From Gnomoniopsis sp. IMI 355080 (Eukaryota; Ascomycota; Sordariomycetes; Diaporthales; Gnomoniaceae): a stretch of 39,115 nt of DNA. The notes beneath the pieces were generated by a model. That model was not told where the DNA came from, made no database searches, and saw only the letters and a list, made by a program, of their open reading frames with translations. The position numbers were made by a program, and so were the translations under genes. Shown here piece by piece: positions 18,799-29,777 of the stretch (positions are counted from its first letter, which is position 1; each line of letters opens with the position of its first letter). The stretch is from positions 1 through 39,115 of the forward strand of contig JAPEVC010000292.1 in the NCBI GenBank assembly GCA_027946555.1. Reading direction: 5' to 3'.

Positions 18799-21700
18799 CT
18801 AGAAACAATTCAGGCTGCCCTTCTTCTTCTTCTTGCTGCTGAGCGCGTTCATTCTCTCCTCGAGATGCGCCCTCGCACGCTCCGCCGCCTCGCGCTTCTT
18901 GCGCTCCTCCTCGACCTGGTGCAGGCTCCATCGCTGGTCTTGCTGAGGCTTGTTCTTCATCTCCTTGAGCTCGGCCTCGAGCTCGCCGCACCGACGTCGC
19001 CACGCGTCGCAGTCTGCCTTGACCTTGTTCGACTGGCGCTCGAGGTCGGTGAGGGCCTCTTCGAGCGTCGAAGTGAGCTGCTTCTCGGCAGACAAATGCT
19101 TCTCGATCGTGCGAATACGTGCTTCCTGATCCTCTTGGATCTGTTGCATGGTGATGTCCTTGGACGGCGGGCGCATGCCGGGAACAGGTGAGGTGGTGCC
19201 ACTCGAGGTGCCAGTCATACCACCAGGTAGAGGCGGGAGAGGGATGGCAGGTGGTGGAGAAGGCAACGAGGTGACAGAGGCGGTCTTGCGGATGGTGCCA
19301 TTGAGCGAATCGGAACGGCCCACAGTATCGCCGTTCATACCAGAGTTGAGCTTGGCCTGCGCATGGTCAGTACCGGTACCAATATCCCCGCATATACAAT
19401 GATCCACGCGTACCTCAAGAGCTGCCTTCTCCATCCTCAGACTATCCAGCTGATTCTGCAAATTGGCCTTTGCGTTCAGTGCCTCCTCCAACTGCTGATT
19501 ACGGTCATGCAGCGCCGACATCCGGTTGTTGGTGGCGTGAACCTGGTCAAAGTTTGTCTGCAGCTGCTCCTCCAGCTCATCGACTAAGCGAGAGCTCTTC
19601 TTGTTGTGGGTCCTCAAATCAACCATCTTCCTCTTGACCGTGCTAGCTTGCTCGGTGACAGTGGGGTACGGGCTCCGCAGCTCAACACCATCCTCCAGGA
19701 GAATATCAGACAGCGTGCTCTTGACCTGGTCGAGGTCTTGGACCAAGGCGTCGTTGACATTGCTGATCTCGTGCACCGCCTGCTCCAGCTCAGCCGTCTT
19801 CTTCTGTTCCTCCGTTAGTGCTTTCTGATCCGCAACGAGGTCCTCGATACGCTCGGAAATGAGCTCGACAGACACGTCAAGGCCAAGTGCAAAGGCCACC
19901 TGGGTGGCGACCTTCATTAGCTCCTCGCGGGCCTCGGTGAGCTCACTCTCGAGCCTGCTTGTGGTCTTTGCGTGCTCCACCTTGAGCGCTGCCATCTTCT
20001 CGTCAAGCTCCGCCGTGTGCGAGTTGTGCAGCTCGTCGAGCTGTCTGGAGTGGCTGGTCTTGAGCAGTTCCATACTTTGTTGGTGAGTTTTGATAGCACG
20101 CTCGTGTGAGGCGATCTGGTTCTCGAGGGCTGAAGCGAGACCAGCGTTGGCTTCCGCGTCGTGCTTGTGTGCTTCCGCTTCAGATCGGTTCTGTTGCGCC
20201 TCGTTCCTGGCGGCCTCCAGCTCTTCAAGATGGGTCTCAATGTTCTTCTTGTGCTCCTCTGCTTCGGCCGCAGCCAGATCGCGGGCCTTCTGAGCTTTCT
20301 CAAGTTCGCTCTTTGCAGCAGCATGGGATTCTTCGAGCGCCGCAACCTTGGTGGCATTTGTTTCGATTATGGTCTTGTACTCTTCAATCTCGCTGCGCAA
20401 GGTCGACATAAGCTCCTCGGACTTGCTCTCCGTCTCCTTTGCCTCCAATTCCTTTTCTTGTGAGTCAGAAGACTCCTTCAATTGAGTGTTGACAGTCGCC
20501 AGTTGTGCCTCAAGCTCCTCGATTGTTGTCCGCATCTGCTGCTCGGTGGTCTGCATAGATGCAAGGGCCGACTCATGCTTAGTCTGCCAATCTTTGAGCT
20601 CTGCCTCAAGTTGTGTGATCTTCTCGTCGTGGGCAGCTGAGTCAACAGATACTTCCTTCGTCTCTTCTGACTCGATCGTTCCGCTCGATTTGGCGTTCTC
20701 CATCGAAGCACGTAGATTCTCAACCTCGACTTGAAGTTCCTTCTCCCGGGCAGCATGGGCCTCCTGCATTTCCTGGAGCTGCTTCTCATTCCTCTCAAGC
20801 TGATCTTTCAGCGACGAGATGAGCGACACGTCCCCTTTAGAAGCCTTCATGCTCGACCGCTCGCGCGTCAGTCCCGAGATAATGTGCATTTTGGTCTCCA
20901 TTTCTTTCTTCGTATTGGCGACATCAGCCTCGAGCTCTTGTATTCGTTCCGATCGTGCATGAAGCTCGTGCATAGCGGCATTCAAGTTCAGTTCGAAATT
21001 CTGCATGGTCTCGGGTCGGTCCTCGAAATTATCTGCGGCAATGTTTCGAAGGGATGCGAAGGATCGGTGAGCTCGATCGATAATCATCACGTTGTTGCTG
21101 GACTTGCGGCGGATGACGGGCGAAATGGCTCTTGGTGACGGCGGCTCCAGATTGTGGCGCGCCTTGGCGACCTCTGTCTTGAGCTCCTCGACCATGTCGA
21201 GAGTGTCGTGGTGTTCCTTCTCGAGTTCCAAGTATTTCGCCGCCAGCTCTTGCTCAGCCGCCTCCTTCTCTGTGGCCAGTGTCTGCAAGCGCTTGAGCTC
21301 GACATTCAAATCTACATCTTCAGCCTGGTCTTCACTCTGGCTCTTCTCCTCGGCTATGGTTGGTTGAGGCTCGCTATCAGGTACAGCTTGTCTCTCCTCA
21401 GATTTCGATTTCGCGGTCTCCGTATCAGAGGTTTCCACGATGGCTGGAGACTGCATAGCTGATGATAATTCAGATGATAGCGAACGAGACGTCAAAGGCT
21501 GTTCGCCATCCTTGGTGTGACCCGACCTCGGTTCCGACAAAAAGGATGAAGGCCGCGTCTGTGTCTCGGACGGAGAAGTCAGAGACATCATCGAATCACG
21601 AATGCGATGGGGGTGACGTGCCTCGTCAATTGTGTCCTGGAGCTCAGCCAAAGACCTCAAGGCCTCGTCGTACTTCGCGTTAAGGAGATCGTATTGCGTC

Positions 21701-24431
21701 AAGGTGCCTTCGTGTTCGACTCGAAGATCCAATAGCTCCTGTGTTACAGTTTCAAGCTTGTCCTGTACAAACCTGGATTGCGCTGAGCTGGCGCGACGTT
21801 CACGGAGGTTTGAACCAGCCTCAGAAACAGGCTTGACGGACGGGACGACTTCACCATTCGGACCCTCTTCCCGAATAGTCGGGACCGTGCCTTCGGCGAC
21901 ATCTTCCTCCTTGCTTTCGAGTATCGGTTCTCCCAATTGGCTTTGACGACCGCTGACGCTCTGGCTTCGGGATTGACTACCGAAATTGCGGCTGACGCGC
22001 TGATGGTTGGTTCCATTGGTCTCGACCTCTGCTTCTGGCACGACCGTATCCTTCTGCATATGGTCGAGTTCGTAGAGCAGAGAATCAAGCTTCCCGAGGC
22101 TTCGCTGCCGTTCGATGACCTGCTCCAGCCGGTCGATCTCACGTTGCATTAGCTCAGAGTCTTGATCAGCCTCAGCGAGCCTCTCTTCAAGAGTCGAAAT
22201 ATAGTCCTCGCAAGCTGCCTCATTTTCGCGCACGCGCGCAATCTCCTTTCGCAATTCCGTGATGATGGTAGCGTTCTTCTCCTCGCCTGATGTGTGACCG
22301 TCGAGTTTGGATTCCAAGTCATGTAGATAATTCTCCGTGTTAGCTTCGCGGTCCATAAGCTTCTGAAGTCGGGACTGAAGCTGGGTGTTGATGGTCTCGA
22401 CGTATGCGCACTTGCTCTCCCTCTCCAAGAGATTGGCTTCTGTATCCTGGAGAGTACTGCGTGTGCTGGACAGGGACTGTTCCAGGGCTTGAATGGTTTT
22501 CTCATATTCTAGGACGACCTGCTCAACAGCCTGTGCGAAGTTGTTGGATCGATTTAGCCTTTCGGTTGCGCTGTCGCCCAGAGCGTCTTCGGCATTCAGG
22601 TTCTCGGCGTGTTCAGAGTCTCGAGCTTTGGCCATCTCCGCAATCAACCTGGCATGTCTTTGACTGAGCGTGCTATAGTTTTCCTGTGCGTCCAGGAGTT
22701 GGTTCTGGAGCTCCACCTCTCGCCCATTGGATCGCTCAGGCTTGTCTCCGATGGGTTTCCTGTCTCCACCAGATCGTTCAGAATTTCTGACTTGATCTCT
22801 CAGGAAGGCGACCTCCGCTTTGAGGCGGTCGATGAGCGCCTGTTTGTCACCCTCCTCTACCGACTGAATACGAGGTTTGCTCTGGATGGCGCGTGCGCGC
22901 TGTGCATATTGCACAGTGTTCAACGTTTCGCTCAGGTGGAATTCCGGTGGAGTGACACAGGCAATCATGTAGGTAATCGCGTTGCCGCCCAAGGAATCCT
23001 GCAGGAGTCGAGTCAATTTAGAATCTCGGTATGACACGTGCGCGCCCGCGTTCCGAGACGAGAGTTGGGATATAACCTTGCCAAGGGCGGCAAGACCAGC
23101 GTTGATCGAGATACCCTCCTTGGCTCTTGCTCCCTCGGCATGGGTGTTCTTGAGGCGTTCGCTACCTGCCAGGTCGACAAAGTGCATCTTGCTGTCCGTC
23201 GTGGTCCATGTCTCAGTGCCACTCATCGACTCGACTGGTACAGAAAGGCGCTTATCGGCTGTGGAGGTAGGGGTTGGCTTTTTCAGAATCAAGTGTAGAG
23301 AGAACACGGCATGTGATCGAGAGGATCGCTCATTTATAGCAGTGGCGTCTGTCTGCCGTACAGTCGACCCGAAGTTCAACACATTTAGCATATCTTCGAC
23401 CGAGTGGAGCTCTACTTGTCGTAATCCGGTGAGGAGGATGTTGCCTTTGGTGTCCTCTCTTATTGTGACAGGACTGCGCTCGTGCGAGGGTATATCGGCG
23501 GGAATCAGCAAGTCTCGCAGCTGCTCGTTGTAGATTTCCACATAGGTGGCATTCAGCGTCCAGGACTTGTTTCCTTTGGCTGCGGAAGCTTGTATTGAAT
23601 ATCTGGATGGCGCACGTAGCTGTGACATGGAGCTCCGGTTTGGATTGCGTTCTTTGGGACCTTCGAGTCTCTCAAAAAGTGCGGCGGCAGCTCGTGGGAC
23701 AACACCTAGCAAGAGAGGTTAGAGTTCAAAGTGGACAAATAAAATCCAAGCCAACCGATTTTCTATAATTGTTCTTTTTGGTTTGGGAAATGCAGAGACT
23801 CACCCATGTTGTCGAAGTCGTTCTGCTCGCTGGGACCCGAGGTACCCATTGTGTATGATTTCCCTGCTCCTGACTGGCCGTAAGCCAGTAAAGACACATT
23901 GTAACCAGAAGTAAAATTATTGACGCAGTCCTCCAAGTATTCCCATACTCCGGCTTGGTCGACCTCGGGGGCAAAAACGCGATCAAAGACAAACACTTTA
24001 CGGCCTTGGGGCGCATCGATGGCGAGGGTGGTGTTTGACATGACCTGGACCATGTGCCTTTGGAAGCGCTGAGGAATGAGGTCGTAGCCAGGATCGCCAG
24101 GGTTCAGAGAGGGTCGGACGCGAACGGCTAATTAGGAAAAAAAGACATATTAGTTCAGTGCTACGTTGATAGCTCCGTGAGCACGGTGGTGACCGTTGTG
24201 CGCTTCCTAGTTACTTCGGCCGACCGAGACGACGACAGGGACGGAAACAACCACAACAAACTCACCAACTTTGACCGAAGTTTTGCCATCCTCGTCCGAG
24301 GCCCTGCTCCCGCCTCCGGCCTTGCTCGATTGGCTCATGCGACTGCTGCTTCGAGGTGCTGGACGGACCATGGCGCTCAGAGGTCGGTGGGATAAGTTCC
24401 CAGGGGACTGTGGTGGTGAAGCAGAGTCCAT
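18799..24431 (-). CDS. Kinesin-4-like motor protein with long coiled coil
   Basis: Minus-strand exons 24431-24266, 24127-23804 and 23705-18799 give 1798 residues, or 1779 if a 57-nt in-frame intron at 19413-19357 is removed. The N-terminal motor has the P-loop GQSGAGKSYTMG near residue 137, switch I NERSSRSHAVF near 290, switch II DLAGSERL near 343, and HVSYRDSKLTRLLQDSLGG followed by SETLNTVQYAQRARAIQ. The LLQDSLGG...MIACVTP version is typical of the kinesin-4 group (KIF4/KIF21), so I favour that over kinesin-3 or kinesin-8. Residues from about 460 onward are almost continuous coiled coil with Ser/Pro-rich breaks, followed by a proline stretch (PPPAIPLPPLPGG) and a final coiled segment ending in a lysine cluster. 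It should act as a plus-end-directed microtubule motor or microtubule-dynamics regulator; cargo is unknown. The first exon encodes a Ser/Pro-rich leader before KVAVRVRPSL. Confidence 0.93.
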
Positions 24432-24841
24432 GTTGAGCTCGGCTCAGGGCCAGCGAGAAAAGGGAGGGAGCGGCGTGGAGCGACTCGGCGGCAATGTCCA
24501 GTCGAGCGGTGCGCGGCCGCAAAGCTGTGTCATGCAAGCCGAAACGAAATGGAGCGTGGTTGACCAACGAGACGAGGGCAGGCCACTGAACAGGCACTTT
24601 CAGAGACCCAAACGGGAACCCGTCTCGCTCGTTGGCTGATTGCTCGTCGCGGGTTGAGGTATAGCAGAAAGATCCGGGGTATATTCCAATTCCGCGGGGG
24701 CGGCAACGGCAACAGGTCAGGAACCGCCGCTAGTCGTCGGAGGGTTTTTTTTGGAGCAAAATGATTTTACTCTGGCGCGCGCAACGCGAATGAATTGGTA
24801 GATTGGATGATTGGAGGCCTGTCCGAGATCAGGCGCATGCA

Positions 24842-24906
24842 ACACGCAGACGCAGGCACAGACACAGACACAGGGTCAGGCACGGGCACAGGCACAGACG
24901 CAGATG
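24842..24906. repeat. Imperfect GCACAG/GACACA hexamer array
   Basis: About eleven 6-bp units of the type RCACAG, with variants such as GCAGAC and GGTCAG, run in tandem upstream of the kinesin gene. The array is decayed rather than perfect. In one frame it would read as Gly/Thr/Asp repeats, but that frame lacks other coding support. Confidence 0.75.
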
Positions 24907-26730
24907 TCGTCATGAAAGAATTGTGCAGTGGCCAAGAGTGTGTTGTGAAGTGCGAGTGTGTCGGAAGAGATTGTGGTCTGGCAAAAGTTGTTTTGTTTGA
25001 TTTGATTACGAAGCGCGATTGAGGAGGAATGGGTTAAGGATATTGGATATTATCAAAAGGGAAGGACTTCCTAGATTGGGCAGTCTGGGCCGGTACCGTT
25101 GACTTGTCTTGTTCGACCTTTCAGGGGCAGCATTTAATTGCGATAGGACAACACAGCTAGGTTCAGTGACTGGGCAGGCTGGGGTTGCAGGCCAAAGTCG
25201 GCGGGTCCTGGGCCTGGGTTCTGCACCAACACCGATGGATGCTCGTGGGTCCGGGTCTTTCCTGATCGTCTATGTTGCATGTATTGTATGTACGGAGTAG
25301 CACAACCACAGTGTCTACCTGCAGAAGTACTACGATGCCATAGTCCTGCGTATGTCTGTGCATCTGATCATCACGGCACCTGTTTTGGGGGACCTTGCTG
25401 GCCCTGCTTGCGTTGCTGGCGTGTTCCCAACTTTCGGTCCCAGTCTTTAGCGCCTGTCAGTGAATAACACTGCAACGCTGGTGGTAGTAGAGCGTCGTAG
25501 CAGAGGTTTAGTTTTGTCGATCCGTGGGCGTGAAATCCAGGCGGCCAGGGCCACGCCGGCCCACGCCAGCCCACGCTATGCAACCAGCGACTAGCTGCTT
25601 TTGATACAGAAAATGCAGCAGATACATACTGGCTGCTGGCAGTCCTGTACTCAGTTTATTGTCTTTGGTACAGATGCGTTGGCTGTAAAAGAGCAAGAAA
25701 GAAAAAGAAATGTGGGGCCCACTGAGCGGGAAGAGCACAGAGTAATAAAAAGAAAACCAGGGACTCGTCCCAAAATGGCAAACGACGCACCGCAACAAAC
25801 TCTTCTCCTCCTGGCTCTACTTGCACTACGAGAGAATTTCTAATCCGATCATTGGAACTGTCTCCAATACTTTGCACCAAAGCAAACCTTGGACGACAAA
25901 GAATGGCTTGGTCGTACATTATAGGGTTGCCAAAGTTCCAGTCTGATGAAGCACTGATGCACCTGCCGTTAGGCAGCTAGGTATGCTGATGAATTCCAAT
26001 CATGCATGGTACAGTCCACTATCCATACCTCCACTGTTAAAAATCATCTCAACTCATCCCGACCTGAGGTGTGGCCCCCTTGAAGTGCTTCCCCGGGAGG
26101 GACTACCCTAGCGCACGGGCCCTCCCTTGACGCATATAGTGGCTGCTACTATATAGCAGAAACTTAGTACAGCTGTGCAGTACAAGGCAGAAATTCTACA
26201 TGGACAAGCCAACCTTCCCTTATCCGACTGCCTGTCTACCTAATCAAAGGGAACAACGGCTGCTTCTTCCAGAAGCAGTCTGTACAGTGCAGCTTCATGC
26301 AGTGTTCTCATCTTCAAGAATCCACGCTAATAAACTGTAATCACTTTACTTCAACAAGCCTAGTGCCACCTGGGGTATCCACCAAGGTATGTCAACGTGG
26401 GCACTTTTAATGGGTAGTGGGGCCCTAGCACCAAAGGACACGCGATGGGTGGAGTCTGTACTTACATGACCGTTTCTTTTCGGAGTCCTTTTCATCGTTT
26501 CTGGGGTTGTCTTCCCTCCCTTTTACTTGCATGTATGTATGATTAATAATAATCTCCACAACAAATGACCGCTCGTGGTCCTTTTCCTTTGTTCTGCTTT
26601 GCACTGCAAGACTTACTACTGTTCATTTTGTTATCTTCCTGTTTTTACTCTTGGTTCTTCTCACATCTCCGAGAAGATACGCTTGGCACAAGACTACGAA
26701 TTAGCGCTCAATAGCTTGACTCATCCGGTT

Positions 26731-26761
26731 CATGGCCGGCCAGCCGGCCAGCCCAGCCATG
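26731..26761. repeat. Nested GC-rich inverted repeat
   Basis: CATGGC at 26731-26736 pairs with GCCATG at 26756-26761, and within it GGCCGGC at 26734-26740 pairs with GCCGGCC at 26743-26749 across a two-base spacer. The block is strikingly GC-rich relative to its AT-richer surroundings. It could be a hairpin or a dyad binding site; nothing shows which. Confidence 0.6.
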
Positions 26762-29700
26762 TCAACTCTCGATAATCGTCTCTTGCGTCCCTTGCAGATG
26801 TGAGTTAGTGTCTCCATGTCCCCTGCATCAAGACTGCCATTAGCCAATCACGAGTTGTCGATGATTGCGGGGAACGAAAATTACCCGACACGACACGGGC
26901 AAGTTCTTGGGACGACTAATCCATAGCCAAGATAGGTATCAGACGGAATCAGCCACGATTCAGTCCTGATTCGTCGTCCTTCACGAAACAGCAACTGTGT
27001 CTACTGCGTATCTGTGTGTACTGTACAAATCAAATTATCATATGCAATCTTGCCATACTGCGCAAAGCTCGCCTCCTTGGGACCCGCATACCGTTTCGCA
27101 GAAGCACTGCCTCATTACTAATGGCCTTCCCGGTTTAGTACTTCCAATCAACGCGGATAGATAATACACAAGACATCGGGCAGAGAAGCCCGAGTTTAGA
27201 AACATGTTATGGAACACGAGTCCGACTTAGGATCAGCACCTATGCCACTAGCTTACCACAATCGTACTGCGTAACGACCAGGTGTGGAATTTTACTAATT
27301 ATGTGCCACAGCTTCACGTGCAAACAAGGGAAAGGGATTCGGAAACCTCATCCTATGGGCATACAGCGTGCCTAACTACCCGGGGGGTTACACCACGGTG
27401 TAGTAATTACTTACACCGGCGTCATGCAAACCCGCAGACGTTTGTCTCTAAGAAAAAATTACTTTCATGCTGCTTCTTGGTCGTTCGTGGCGTTTGACAG
27501 CTGGGTCGCCATCGAACATGTTCGTGCGGCACGTGTCTGGAAGTTGGCGAGAACGTATTGTCTAGCCTGAAATATACCTTGCTCTATCAGGGTACCTAGG
27601 TAGACACGTGATGGTGTCATCTATCCATTCCAATGATTCAGCAGAAGAGTAGTTTTCGCTTATCTTGACAACGACTGCCATACTGCATAGTACAGCTCTG
27701 CTAATGTTTCGGTCCGTCTAGAAAAAGCAATTTCCCGCTCACCACAGACCGTGGTGATTCAAGATACGCTGGGGTGCAATGAGACCCACACTCAGCACAT
27801 TAGTATCAAGGCAAAAGCCAAGAAAACGGCAGTCGAGACTTCGGCCAAAAGAGCCGTACCCCGTGGAGCTACCTCATCTCGGTGTAGCTTTGGCGTGTGA
27901 TGGCCTGACGTCCTGCCTGAGCTGCCAGCCAAGTGCGCACAAGATTCATTGACACTTACTTTTAGCCCCACAGATCGACAGTCAAATGGCTGACCGTGCA
28001 CCCCATCAGCCCATCTACCTACCTAAATGAACAAGGTGAAGTCGACAAGAAGAAGAACATTTGTACTAGTATAGAGAACACGAAGGGCCCGTTCGCGCAT
28101 ACGCGTATACTGCGCTTCGTGCCGACTGGAAGCGGCCCGGCGTTTGGCGCTTGTTTCAACGGTCCTTTTATTAAGATACTACAACTGTGATGGCCACCTT
28201 TTTTTTTTTGGCAGCGCTGTGAAACTGTGGAAGCAGCACTTGAATGTGACAGGTACATAATTCGGAATTGCTCCCAGCGTTACGCGCGGTGTGGGGCTGA
28301 CAAACGTTGCACTACAATTGCCACCATGGAAAAACTACATACTGTGTCTGTGTGTGTATATGCGGTTGGCTACCTAGTAAATGTTGGTCAATACATTTGC
28401 TACAATACACCTTGCCTCGAACAGGGTAGCATGACAACTATGCGCTTTTCCACAAATCACGACGCCACTGTGGCGCATTCTTCAGCGCCAGAAATTGGTA
28501 GTCATCAATGACTTCTACCGCCACTATGATACTTGTTCGTGACTAGCCGGGGAAACCATCGGCTAGCAATTTCATTCGTTGATGCTACCTCATCGTTGTA
28601 CTTCAATATCGAGTCTTGTGGCGGAGCACAGACACGTAGACAACGAACATCCCGAGTTCAACTTTTTTCCAACCCACGAATGAAGTCGTATTGTACACTG
28701 AAAGTACATACGTACAAGGAGAACCAAAAGTTCCAATAGAGACCAGGCAGCCACAAGTTCATGATTAAGCTTGTCCATCACTATCACCGATCACCATCAC
28801 ACCAAAACTTGGCTTCGACTCCATTGCAACGTCGAGACTTTCGGCAGCGAAACTTCGAACGTGCTCGGCACCAACCCTACTGGTTGCGATTGGCATGAAC
28901 AACGTCAACTCACCCTCCCGTCTGATCTGTAGGCTCCATTTTGCTACTGCTCGATCTGAATTAAAGTGCTGGACTGTCTGATTCTTGTCTGCACACTGCT
29001 CGACGGTCATGAGGAAGCTTCTTGATGTTACCCGGACAAGACACATGCCTCTGGGTAAGTGACATGGGATGAGGATCAGATCCTTGTCCAAGCTTAGTGT
29101 CTTTTAATGGGCCAGATATGCATAGTATAGCGTTAGCCTGAAATTACAAGAGAACATGCAGATGATGATACCCTTGATGTGTGCCAGAGTGGATTTCACT
29201 ATTGGATGTACTCAGGTCCGGCAGTTGTCCGTGGGTCGATGACCACTGGTTCTAAGTGAAGCTCATATGCACTTCGACGCTGTGCCTTGAGAATACCTGC
29301 TCTTTTGGGACTCATGCGTGAGATCAAGTCATGACCACACCGAGATAAGTATCAAAGTCATCATTGGAGTGTTAGTTGTTGCTGGCTTTCCACGGAGTAC
29401 AAGCAAGAGATAGACTTTCCGTGGCCCCTCCCCCCAGATCTGTGTAGTGAATGCTACCATAGTAGGCAAATAAAAGTATGATCGTGGTCACATATACAGA
29501 AACTCTCCAGAGTTGGAGATAGTGTTAGAGATATACCAGGTATGCACCTGGACAGGCAGAATCAAGATTGGGACGGAGGACTTGGTAGCACGTGAGAAGG
29601 CGCGGCTCAAGTGATGGCCTCACCCCTGTCACCGCGTCTAGTCGCGTTAACGTCCGCGCGCGTCTCCGAATATTGACAGCTTTCCACACTACGACAACAT

Positions 29701-29777
29701 GCCCACAACCATCTGCTCGCTCCGATAGGCTACGGATTGCCGAATTGGCACATCATCCCACCTCCAAAATAGCTACA

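Larger units (their letters stand above)
24432..29777. other. 5.3-kb stretch without a convincing gene
   Basis: This is the largest gap in the window, between the divergent starts of the kinesin and Eme1 genes. The longest frames are about 108-111 codons; none has motifs, and I could not chain them through plausible introns. It contains an imperfect hexamer repeat at 24842-24906, a GC-rich palindrome at 26731-26761, a small inverted repeat at 27389-27402 and a poly-T run near 28200. The 3' part includes the leader of the Eme1 gene. A minus-strand frame at 28765-29091 (108 codons, non-ATG start) is the least implausible coding remnant. Noncoding RNA genes or decayed transposons cannot be excluded by eye. 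Confidence 0.5.

Noticed and set aside
18799..18840. Possible prenylation at the kinesin C-terminus
   Set aside because: The end is LNCF; the cysteine is second from the end, not fourth, so it is not a CaaX box.
28765..29091. 108-codon minus-strand ORF in the gene-poor island
   Set aside because: It begins at a non-ATG codon, has no recognisable motif and cannot be joined to other exons; kept only as the least unlikely coding remnant there.
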